Source: Adiantum capillus-veneris
Lineage: Eukaryota; Streptophyta; Polypodiopsida; Polypodiales; Pteridaceae
NCBI GenBank assembly: GCA_014529385.2
Contig: CM043959.1
Span: 49,545,122 to 49,609,121, forward strand
DNA: 64,000 nucleotides
Direction of reading: 5' to 3'
Numbering within the stretch: the stretch's first letter is position 1; each line of letters opens with the position of its first letter. The notes under the pieces are model-generated. The model saw only the letters and a list, made by a program, of their open reading frames with translations. It made no database searches and was not told the origin of the DNA. A program made the translations under genes and the position numbers. This document shows positions 20,849 through 32,800 of this stretch, one piece after another.

Positions 20849-23800
20849 GAGAGCAATAAAAAAACAATTATGCTTTTCTGGCCAAAAGCTGAGATTTGCG
20901 TTGCTCAAAAATATCCCAAAAAAAATAATTTTTTTTTCAGCCTCCACAATTTTCGAAAATTAGGGTTTTTGGCAAAAATTAGGGTTTGCAGGAATTTTAG
21001 GGTTTCTGGCAAAAATTAGGGTTTCTGCTGTCCGCCACGTCATCACTTTGTGACATACCCCCCTCTTGAAAGCATTGTAATCGACCGTCATTACGCTTGC
21101 AAAACTGACAAAAGCCATAAACCGTCTTAGCAGACACTGACTGTTAGTACCTACGTACTAGGAACACACATCTAGCACATGTACAAAATCGAGTCACCTC
21201 ACACGACATCACAGGACATCACCGGACATCACAGGACATCACATGACATTCAACATTCATTTGGATTTAGAGAATAATTTATCGGCAATGTAGTTAGCAA
21301 TCACATCTAGGTCCAATCGGGACCTCATCGATGTCCGATTGACTAACCCCTATTGCAACCATGTCTATTCGAGATCAAGTAGACCAAAATGCTGCAGTCA
21401 TTTCGTCTATCAGTTCCTGCACTCAAAAGAAGTCAAGAACAAATCAGTATCATTATTAGGAATTCCATTTCATAAAGTCATCCAGCAGAATACTGTCAGC
21501 TATCAGTATCCTTGAAGCTCAAAGAGACATTAGTGACTTTAGTATCAAAATCGAGGCATCTGTTGACAAGGGAGCGGAGTGACTCCCCTCTTGTGCATCC
21601 CACTGCACCAGATCTTCGGCCAAGCTGAATTCTGGGTTCCGTTTGCAGTAGACTATGCTAAACCAAAACATCGAGGTAAAGTTTCACAATTCGAGGAGTA
21701 TCTGCTAGGTCCTCCTCCTCCATCCACTTCGCATCAAATGCAGGAAAGTTCTTGAACTTAACCAAGAACCGCCTTCGGACTTTACCTTTCTTCGTATCGT
21801 TATGTGCCAAAATCTGTTCAGGAACAAGGATCTCCTCGTTTTCTTCCACTTCGGGTTGCTCATCAGGCTCCCCATCATCAAGCACATCACCCTTAATAGG
21901 TTTCAAAAGACTCACATGCAATGCATTGTGAATCCTCCAAGTATCTGGCAGTTTCAATCGGAAGGAGACATCATTTATCTTGTCAGTGATCTGGAAAGGT
22001 CCGTAGTATCGCATACTAAGCTCCTCTCCTTTCCCTTTTTCTTTCGTAGGCGTGCCTTCTCAAAACGTAAGAGCACCCAATCATCCTCCTTCAATTTCAA
22101 GTCGCGATGATGGCGATCCGCTGCCTTTTTCTGTCGTTCTTGAGACTCTTGCAAAGTCTCGCGAACCTTGGCAAAAGCCGTATCCAAATCTCGCGAATAT
22201 TCATCCGCTTCAAATATCTAATCTTTCGTGCTCAGGAAGGATGGAACCTTCGCAGCACTTTCAACAATCTCACATGGCGTCTTCCCCGTCGAAGAGTGTA
22301 TCGTGTTATTATAGGAAAATTCTACCAAAGATAAGTTCTTTTCCCATTGAGTCTTCTAATCCGAGATACAAGACTTCAATAAATCTAAAATCACTGAATT
22401 GGCAATCTCAAATTGCCTGTCAGTTTGCAAGTGAAACGATGACGAGAACTGCAACTGCGTGCCAATGTTCTCCCAAATTGCCTTCCAAAACAAACTCATA
22501 AATCTGGGGTCTCTGTCGGAGACAATCGTCTCAGATGTGCCATGTAACCGGAAAATCATTGTGATCATTCCGTGTTCTCGGGAGATAAAAAATGAAATCC
22601 ATTTCAATACTTTTCCAGGGGCGGGTGGGTATGGGTAAAGGCTTTAACAATCCCTGTGCCTTATGCCTGTCAAAATTGACCTTCTGGCATACTAAGCAAC
22701 TGCGCACAAACTCTTCCACATCCTTTTTGAGTCTTGGCCCAAAGAAGTATCTCTCTACCCCCTTCATGGTGGTAGCAATGCCGTGGTGACCCGTAAAAGG
22801 TGGACAGTGGCATTCAGTCATAACCTTTGCCCTCAATGGTTGTGTAACGCACAACATAGTCTTTTTTTCATCAAGTAGCCTTCCCGAAGGGAGTATCCAG
22901 CTACTGTCTCCCCATCCCATATCCGTGTGAAAATATCTGCAAAATCTGTATCTATGGCATACTTATCGACCATATCCTCGAAGCTCCTATGATGTATCGC
23001 GGAAATAACGAGAACCAACGGCTTCCGAGACACATCTGTCACCACATTCTTCTGTCCCTGCACATGAACAATCTGGAAGTGAAACTATGACAAGATGTTC
23101 GCCCACCGCATGTGCTTTTCCGAAAGCTGCTTCTGTGGCAAGAAGTAGCGCAAACTTTGATGGTCTGTAAAGACTGTAAAATCCGCTCCGAGTAGGTAAT
23201 GCCGCCACTGAGTAAGAGCATGGATAACCACCAAAAGCTCTTTCTCATAAATCTGTGCTGTCATCTCCGGCCTAGAGAACAATCGGCTCTCATAAGCTAT
23301 GACATGGCCTTCTTGCATCAAGACCGCACCCAGACTACGACCACAAGGATCACAATATACTTCAAATGACTTCTGCAAGTCCAACAAAGTCAAAACTGGT
23401 CCAGTAGTCAATTTCTCTTTCAATGTCTGAAAGGCAGTCACTTCTGTGGATCCCCACGAGAAAGGGACTCCTTTCTGTGTTAAGATATGCAAAGGGGAAG
23501 CAATCTCTGCAAACTTTCGTATGAACCGCCTGTAGTACGAACACTGTCCCAAGAAGCTTCCAAATTCATGGACATTCTTCCAATCGGGCCAATCACGTAT
23601 AGTCTCTATCTTGGCTGAATCCACTTGCACTCTTGCTGCTGAGACAAAGTGTCCCAAAAAGTGTATCTTTGAAGCAGATGATCTCTGTGTTCTGCCTCAT
23701 TCTTGGAGAAAACAATGATATCATCAAAGAAAGTGCCAACAAATAGCCTGTGCTCTTGAAAAATCCTGTCCATCATCGGGTTAAATGTCGCAGGAGCATT

Positions 23801-26749
23801 GGTTAAACCAAAAGGCATCACCAAAAAACTAGAATAACCCAAAAGTCGTCGGAAAAGCTGTCTTGTAGACGTCTTCCGGCGCGATTCGGATCTGATGATA
23901 TCCACTCTTCAAGTCAATCCTGCTAAAGCACGAGAATCCCTGTAACCTGTCGAGTATATCATCGATCCTAGGAATCGGAAATCTGTTCTTGCTGGTGATT
24001 TTGTTGAGAGCTCTATAATCAATGCACATTCTCCAAGATCCGCCTTTCTTCAAATCCAACAACAGTGGAGAGCAGTACGGTGAAGTACCAGGCTGGACAA
24101 GACCCTTTTCCAAAAGGTCTTTCACTTGGTTCATAATCTTTTCAATCTGTACTCGGCTCACACGGTAAGGTGGCTGGTTCGGTGACGTGCTTCCAGGTAT
24201 CAGGTCAATGGTCTGATCTTCAGGCCCTCTAAAAAGAAATCGGCATGAGTGTAGAGAAAAATCTTGGCGTTCTTTTGTTCAGGTCAAAACATATTCAATC
24301 TTTATCCATCGTTCAGTTCTCTCCCAAAAGAATGAGTAAAGAAACTGAAGTTCATCAAGTACAATCTCTGAGCCCTTCCTTTGTCAAAGTCGCTTTCTCG
24401 GCCCGGTAGTCAACCACGGCGTAGTTCTGGTGGTACCAAGGGATTCCGAGTAGAACGTCATTCGCGTGCCCTGAACACCCCTGTCATTGCAAACGAAGTT
24501 TGCCAATGCTCGGTGTAATGGCAACATCCCATCCGGGTGCCAGTCGAACTACCTCCGCCTGTGGCGTTAGTCTGTCGAGCGTAATTCCAAATCGAGCCGC
24601 CAATTCCAAGTGAAAAGAAGTTGGCCTTGGCTCCTTCAAAAGAGCTTCTTGATCCTTCACTTTGCCCCAAAAAGCGACAAAGTTTGTACTTTCATTCATT
24701 TGATTCGGTGCAAGTCCCACGCCATGTGGTACCAGTTCTGCTTTTCTATCTGCCTTTTCTGCCACGTTCCTCAGCTGCGCTCGAACTCTCAGGCTTGTCG
24801 TCGTTCTTATCATTCTGTTCTTTCTGTGCCTTTTTAGGGCACTTCGCGGAGATATATCCATGTTCCCCGTATCCAAAGCACTTCCCCTCTCTAATGAAGC
24901 GAGCTCTCTTCTCAGGAGTAAGCTTGGGTCGTGCATCCTTTTTCTCTTGGTTGCTCTTTTTCTTTCTACTTTCATTCCCAGAAGTCTGTTCGGCTCGTTG
25001 TGTCATGGCCTCATCTGTGGGGTAGGTCAGACTGGCCAGAGTGAATGGCAAAGCCCCGCTTCGCATGACTCATCAACTCCTGAATAGAAGCAGACTTCTG
25101 TTCCAAGCAGTGATCTCGGATCTCTGTAGGTAGACCCAAGGTAAACCGCTCAATCTGTTCTCTGAACGAGATCTTCTTGAACGAAGAGGCGGGTAGAAAA
25201 GAGCTCCAGAATCTTTCACAATAAGCATTGATTGTATCTTTCTTGGTCATCCGAAGATGGTTCCAAGCAGCTCGTGTATCTCGTTCATATTCTTGCGTCA
25301 ACCAAGAAGAAATAAAAAGCTTCTTAAATTTCAGCCATTTAACTGGCGCAATCTTGTTTAAAAGAAGTGTGGACCACCAAGTACGAGCATTCCCGTTAAA
25401 GTAAGAGGCAGCTCTCCAAATCTTGGAGTGCTCTGAATAGCGTCCTCCCGTGAAAGCGATGTCAAACTGTTGTATAAAAGACAAAGCCTTCGAAGCATCC
25501 GAGTATCCTGAAAAAGTATCAAACTTGATCGAGTGGCCACCTTCCTTAAACTCTCGGACTTTCTTGCTTTTATCTTCGAGAAAGTCATACTGGTTAGCTT
25601 TGTAAAAATTCTTCTTGTTCTCATAAAAGTTTCCGTCATCGGAATCTGAGCTGTCTGTAGACGAGTCCTCAATAGAACTGTCAAGTCTCTGGGCGAGATG
25701 TAGCCTTCTTTGCCTTTTTCTTGCCCTTTCCGAAGCTTTGTTTCTTGCTTCGCTTTTTACCTTTTCTGTCTTCGCTCGAATCTAAAGAGCTAGAAGAACT
25801 GTCAGAAGAAGAAGAAGAAGAACTGGGTAAGCCTTCAAACTTGACATGCTTCTTCTGTTTCTTTGCCTTGTCGAATGTCGACTGACGACCCAAATATCCC
25901 GGGAAGTCAGTGCCTTTCTTCTGCTTTTTGCCGTGCTTTTTGGCTTTCTTTTGCGCGTCAAAAAGTTGAGCAATCCGTGCATCAACCACCTCTTGTAATT
26001 TCTTCTCTGAATACTGTTTGGGATCAGAAGGTTTCTTGAAAGCAGATTTCGAGGGTGGTGTAGTGGTTTTTTGCCACTGTGCATGCACTTCCTGAAAAGA
26101 AGTCTTGCTCATATATTTTTCCAATTTCGGATCCTTCGCAAAACTGAGCATCATCTTTGTTGCATCGCCGATCAATTTACGACGCTTCATCTCTCTTTGC
26201 TCCGCCTGAGTAGGCTGAGGCGGGCCATTCTCTCTGTCTGAATCTTCATTGTGATCCCAGCCTGCATCTCAAGATACAGAGGGAGTCGATTGATCCTTGG
26301 GTGAAGCCATAGGTGCTGCGGAAAAAAAATTGGGGATCGGATTTCCCGTAGAAGAGAAATCGGCCGTGCTCTGATACCACTGTAATAGACTTGAACACTT
26401 AAGTCAAGAATCAACCGCGACAGCACCAAATAACCACTTCAAAACAATTCACATATCACAATAGATTTGCACTGGCCCGACGGAGTTCCGTGCCTAGAGA
26501 TATTGGCCCCAAAGACTGGCGCCCCTTTCGGTATTTCTTTTTATATTAATCAGATCAAAGTACAAGAGAGTGGCTAGGGTTTCACTCTCAGACTCTGCGT
26601 CCAGATGCTCTGAGAAGTGAGGCCCTCACCACTTATTTAAAGGTTACAAGGGATGCCCAAAAGCAGAGCCCCAAAAGCTTCAAAATCAAAAGCCCTGAAA
26701 GCAAAAGCTCTTTTCCCTCTCTGACAGAGAGTTTCTGAAAGCAAAAGCA

Positions 26750-26811
<62 letters not shown>

Positions 26812-29800
26812 GAGCAATAAAAAAACAATTATGCTTTTCTGGCCAAAAGCTGAGATTTGCGTCGCTAAAAAATATCCCAAAAAAAAGTTTTCTTTTTTCA
26901 GCCTCCGCGATTTTCGGAAATTAGGGTCTTTGGCAAAAATTAGGGTTTGCAGGAATTTTAGGGTTTCTGATAGAAATTAGGGTTTTTGCTGTCCGCCACG
27001 TCATCACTTTGTGACAGCAGTTTAGATGAAAAACCTTCAAACTCAAAAGCTTCTGGTCCAAAAGCAATGCCAAAAAGCTGCCAGCGTAATTTACGAAAAT
27101 CCGTACAGTTGCCACATCATCAATCAACGCAAAACGCGGAGCGTCCGTACAGCTGCCATGTCATCAGTTTTGCGTGTGTGTGTGAGTCTTGCTTTGTTTT
27201 AATCCCTTTGTCACTGGACCCCCATCGGACGAGGTCCCCGTAAGTTGGTAGGACTTCTAGCTCTTTTGCTACTTGTTCTTCTTAGGGTTTAGGCCCCTCT
27301 GTCGACATCTGTAAGTTTGCTCCATTCTTCACGGCTTTGACACGTCAGCAGTTTGTGTCATATCCCTCTTGAACTGGGGCTTCTCTTTAGTAGTATGTAG
27401 GGTAATAGTAGGAGTTTTCTTCTTGGGAGAAGATTTAGGTACCGTATGAGAAGTAGATGTAGTAGTATAGTCAGGAGAGTAGGATGGAGAAGAGATAGAG
27501 ACATCCTTGCTTTCGTTAAGGAGAGAAAGTTCTTTCTCCTGGCCCTTGCTCTTGGAAGGCTGTTTGTCATGATCCGGAGATCCCTTGTGCGTTTCGGCAC
27601 CTCTTTCTGCACCACCCCCCTACGGGTTACTTCCATTAGCAAGATTTTCCTGACGCCCATCGGCATCCGTTCCTTGCGGCTTCTTGATTCCGTCCAAAGC
27701 CTTTTGGATAGCTGACAACGAAATGAGTTGTTGGAATTCTGCGAGTTAGGCTCGCACTTGCTGAAGTTCGTCTTCAGCGGTTCTCCCGTGGCTTGTCATG
27801 GTTCTTCTCGTTCCTTCCCGGAATCGTCCTCTTTGCAGAGAAAGAGAGGAATCCGAGCTTTGATACCTGTAAGGATTCTAGTCGCTAATCCTTAATTAAG
27901 TACTTAAACTCATGATTAAGACTTAAGAAACTGAAACTGAACTTAGAACAAGACTTAGAAGACTCTGTGTTTGATTGATCGAAAGTGTGATACAAGGGTT
28001 CCTTTTATAGGAATTGAATAGTCATCGGTGAAGAGGCATGTCTCTTTGTGAAGAGACATGACTTTGGGCGAAAAGACACATCCTTTTGGCGAAGAGCTGC
28101 AACCATTGGGTGAAGAGTCGTATCCGTACGGTGAAGGGGTGTGACCAGTCGTCGAAGGAGTGTGGCTTTTGGCGAAGGGGTATGTCTTTTGGGCGAAGGG
28201 GTGTGACCATTCGAGAACAGGAGTCCTCCTTGGTTAGTCACACTTCGCATCTGCATCTGTAATGAATCAAGAAGAGTGTAACAAGTCACAATCGTGACAT
28301 TCCCTCCCATTTACATTAAAACCCCGTGTTCAGATGAAAGTCTTCCGCTTTTCAAAGAATTCTTGAAGGAGGTTTGGGTATTGCTGCATATCTTCATCCG
28401 TCCGCCAAGTTGAGTCTGATTCATCAAGATCCATCTACTTGACAAGAAATTCTGTTGTGATCTTTCGTCTTGTTTCTTTTTGTCTTACATCAAGAATCTT
28501 TTCTGGAACAAGAATTATGTGTTCATCTTCAATTTCTGGCACATAAGAAGATAAGTCTGGAATTGGCGAATCTCCTTGTATGTATTGTTTGAGCCAAGAA
28601 ATGTGGAAAGTTGGATGAAGTTTTCCCCATGAGAGTGGAAGTTCCAACTTGTAACTGACAACTGAGTACTTCTTGATTATTTTGAAAGGTCCATAGAAGC
28701 GAGGGCGCAACTTTGGAAAGACCGATTTCACAGTTTTGTAGCGATGAGGTGCTACATATAATAAAACCAAATCTCCCTCTTGGAAATCTGCATGTCGTCG
28801 ATGCTTATTGGCTTGTTTCTGGTACTTTTGTTGGACATGAACCAACTTGTCACGTACTTGAATAAGTACATCTTGCATTTCTTGAACCAATTGATCTGCT
28901 AGAGCTACTTTGTGTTGAAGAACAAAGTTTGTCGGTATAAGAGGAGTATGCCCATAAGCTGCTTGGAATGGAGTCATGCCAGTTACTGAATGGATAGAGT
29001 TATTGTATGCGAACTCTACAAGTGGCAAATACTCTTCCCATGATCCCAATCGAATTTGTATGTAATGTCGAAGCATTTCTTCCAAAATTTGATTCACTCT
29101 TTCTGTCTGCCCATCAGTTTGAGGATGGTATGCTGAGCTGAATAACAAATTTGTACCAAGGGATTTGAAAAGGGATGTCCAAAAATGCCCTGTGAAGTTT
29201 GGATCTCTGTCTGAAACAATAGACTTTGGTAATCCATGTAATCTGAAAATGTGTTGCACAAACAATTGCGCAACGTCTGGTGCCGAGGCAGCTTTCTTGC
29301 AAGGAATAAAGTGTGCCATCTTTGAAAACTGATCCACCACTACGAGAATCTGTGCATTGCCTTTTTGAGAACGAGGCAATGTAGTGATAAAATCCATGTT
29401 GACACTTTCCCATCTTTCTTGAGGTACGGGCAAAGGATGAAGTAACCCTTGAGGAAGTTGTCGAGAAGCCTTCATTGTTTGACAGGAATGACAAGCTTTG
29501 ACAAACTTGATAACACCTTGCTGCATTTGTGGCCAAAAATATGTTGCAGATAATAATATGTATGTCTTGTTGATGCCTGGATGAGCAGCAAAAGGGACTT
29601 CATGATGTTCTTGGATCAAAATTTTCCGCAATGGTGTATTGTGTGGAACACAAATGCGATCAATGTAATACAGCAAGTCATTGACAATGGTGTAAGCTGC
29701 AAACATATTCATCTTTGCAGGAGTCGGAGTAGAGGATTTAAGAGCTTGAAATGCATCCCTAAAATCTCGATCTGTCAAATACTCATGCTTGAAACAAGGA

Positions 29801-32800
29801 GGTATTTCCATTTGCACACCGGAAATGGCAAAGTTGATGGCTCGAGGAAGACTGCTTAAGGCGTCTGCAACTGCATTTGCAAGGCCTGACACGTATTGAA
29901 TAATCATATGAAAATTTGCAAGAACTCAACCCATCGTCCTTGACGAGGATTCATCACAGGTTGAGTAAAAATGTATGTCAATGACTGATGATCTGTCTGC
30001 ACCACGGAATCTGCGCCAAGAAGATAGTGTTTCCAAGTGCGGTAAGCATGAACAATGGCTAAAAATTCCTTGTCATAAACTGGGTATCTCATTTGTATGG
30101 CTGAGAATTTGCGGCTGTCAAAAGCAATGACACGTTCATTCTGCATAAGAACACCTCCAGAAGCACGATCTGACGCATCGGTCATGACCTGAAAAGGTTG
30201 AGTAGGATCTGCAATAGCTAAAACTGGAGTTGTCGTCAAGGCATGTTTAAGGGCTTTGAACGACTGTTCTGCTTCTTCAGTCCATTGAAGTTTATCCTGC
30301 TTGGTAAGCTCAGTCAAAGGAGCTGCAATGTCGGAGAATTTGTGGACCTTGGTATGATAAAAGTTTGCAAGTCCCAAAAAAGAGCGCACATCTGAGATGG
30401 TGAGCGGTAAAGGCTAATCCACTATGACCTGTATTTTCTTGGGATCGACTGCAACGCCACTTGCAGAAATAATGTGACCAAGGTATTCCACGTGATTCTT
30501 GAAGAAATCACTTTTCTTCTTATTGATGTATAGCACATTGGTTCGCAAAACTTGGAAGACCAGCTTCAAATGTTCCTTGTGATCAGCCATCGTTCGACTG
30601 AAAACTAAAATGTCATCCAAATACATGATCACGAACTTGTCCAAGTATGGTCCGAATATTTCGTTCATCAGTGTCATGAAAGAGGCCGGGGCATTGGTTA
30701 ACCCGAATGGTAATACCAGAAATTCATAGTGACCATACTTTGTGCGAAAAGCTGTCTTATACTCATCACCAATGTGAATGCGAATTTGGTGATACCCTGA
30801 TTTTAGATCAATTTTGGAGTAGATCTTTGCTCCCAGTAATTGATTAAATAACTCGTCAATGGGAGACAAGGGAAACTTGTTTTTGATCGTCAACTTATTC
30901 AAAGCACGATAGTCGATGCAAAGACGCATAGATCCATCTTTCTTTTTGACCAACATAACAAGAGCTCCAAAGGGACTTTTGCTTGGGCAAATATGACCTT
31001 TATCCAACAAATCTTCTAGCTGCCGCTGTATCTCTTGAGACTCTGAGTATGAAACTCGATAAGGGGCTCGAATTGGTGGAGGTTGGCCGGGGATTAAATC
31101 AGTGGGATGATCCACGGGACGCCGAGGAGGCAAAGTTGTTGGTAGCTCGTCGGGAAGTCCAAATGTGGTTGAAAGAAGGGTTGCTGCAAATAGGCAATAT
31201 TTGAGGAGGATTTAACTTCTGCTTCTTCTGCACCGGGTTTAACATCTCTTAACATGATTAAGGCAGTAGCACAATCACGTTTTCGAACCAGCCGTTTGAC
31301 TTGTAAAGCAGAAACCAATATAATGGGTTTGGCACTGAAAAGACCTCGAAGCTCTATTTCCTGTTGCTTGTGAAAGAGCCGAATTGAGTGATCTCTGAAA
31401 CTGATTATTGGATCATACTGAAATAACCAAGATTGGCCAAGGATCAAGTCATAATGTGACAAGGGCATAACTGAAAAACCAAGCTGATCTTGGTAATCCT
31501 GTATCTGAAAATCCAGCTTTTCAATCCTTTTGTTGCACTCGAGGAAGGAACCATCAGCCAGTTCTACTTGGTAAGCCGCCTCACTAGGTTGAGTTTGAAG
31601 GCGCAGTTTAGTAATCAAAGATGTGCTGACGAAATTAGTAGAACACCCACTGTCCACAAGAACGTTGATTGGCTGGTTGCCAACAAAGCCAAGGAGGCTG
31701 AGAACCTGATTCGAAAGATCCACTGGAGCAGTAACGTGATTCCGAGCATTCATCATTAAGGCACTTACAACCTTGGAAACTCGAACACAACGTGCTGCCT
31801 GTTGCCTTTGTCTGGGACAGGAGGTTGGCTGTGGATAGGTTCTGCAATTGTGGTCTTGATGTGAGGATTCTGGCGAGGATTTGAAGGATTTGGCTTCTTG
31901 GGGCATTCATACCACCTGTGGTCTCCATGACAAATTGTACATAATCCTGTACGGTTGGAGTTGGAGGTTGAAGGAGCTGATGAAGAGGATTGCTGTCCAG
32001 AGGACGTATTCGACCGAAAATCACGACGACCATTCCTTCTATGATTGGGACGATTGTTTCGTCGGTTCTGATTATTTGCCGAAGAGGAGGCTTTGGAAGT
32101 GGTTGCTTGTCCAGAAGATTGGGGTTGGAAAGAAGTTTGTCCAGCAGAGTATTGTCTCGAAGAGTGAGCTTCTGAGAAAGAACGCTGATTCTGACCACCT
32201 TGTCCTTGGTAATTACGTTGTGAAGGGCTTGCAGAATTGGAAACTCGATCACCAGGAAGGAAACTTCTGAGTGGGCGCCGATTGTCACCAAGATGCTCAA
32301 CAGGAGCGATTGCAGCATCCAGTGTGGCAGGGTTAAATTTATGGACATCATCTCGCAGGGAAGGCTCAAATCCGTCAACAAAACTGTGGAGTTTGTCGGA
32401 AGGACTGAGAGTCTCTATCTCAAGAGTTAATTTTTGAAACTCTGAGATGTACGCGGCCAAGGAACCAGTTTGGCTCAGGCGGCGAAGAGAAGACCGGGCG
32501 TGGAAATCGGCATTTGCAGGCTCAAAAGCCTTGCAAAGAACGTGCCGGAATTTGTCCCAAGTAGCGGTGATTTTTCCATCTTTGATGCGGCGACGCCACC
32601 AAAGGAATGCAGTATCCTTTAGTAGAGAGCTAGCCAAAGCAACTTTCTTGCTTTCAATGAGATCAGTATTTGAAAAGTAAACCTCCATTTTGAAAAGCCA
32701 ATGGTCCAGCACGCGCTTATCGCGGCAACCGTTGTATGTCTCGGGCAACTTTGCATCTATCTTCTTTTTTTGTGTTGTGTTTATTATCTTAAAAAGATAT

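Larger units (their letters stand above)
20413..27016 (-). mobile_element. Element G: complete-length Ty3-gypsy chromovirus
   Basis: LTRs 20413-21055 (3', 643 bp) and 26381-27016 (5', 636 bp), reversed PPT at 21056 (tacccccctcttgaaag), reversed tRNA-Met PBS (ctctgatacca) just left of 26381, and the perfect target duplication GCAGT (20408-20412 and 27017-27021). Pol order gag-PR-RT-RNase H-INT-chromodomain places it in the chromovirus branch. All domains are recognisable but several frameshifts and stops make it inactive. About 6.6 kb. Confidence 0.9.
20129..27360 (-). repeat. Family F solo LTR inserted in E gag, split by element G
   Basis: Left part 20129-20412, right part 27022-27360 after removal of G and its duplication, total about 623 bp. 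It begins TGTCACAAGATAGGCACC and ends GCAGTTTGTGTCA. The flanking 5-bp duplication TATCC (20124-20128 and 27361-27365) is perfect and no internal sequence remains, so this is a solo LTR formed before G landed in it. Same LTR as 36503-37070 in reverse. Confidence 0.85.

Noticed and set aside
31765..31906. Programmed ribosomal frameshift between Gag and protease of H
   Set aside because: The frames overlap but I could not identify a slippery site plus structure with confidence, and the element has other decay-type frameshifts.
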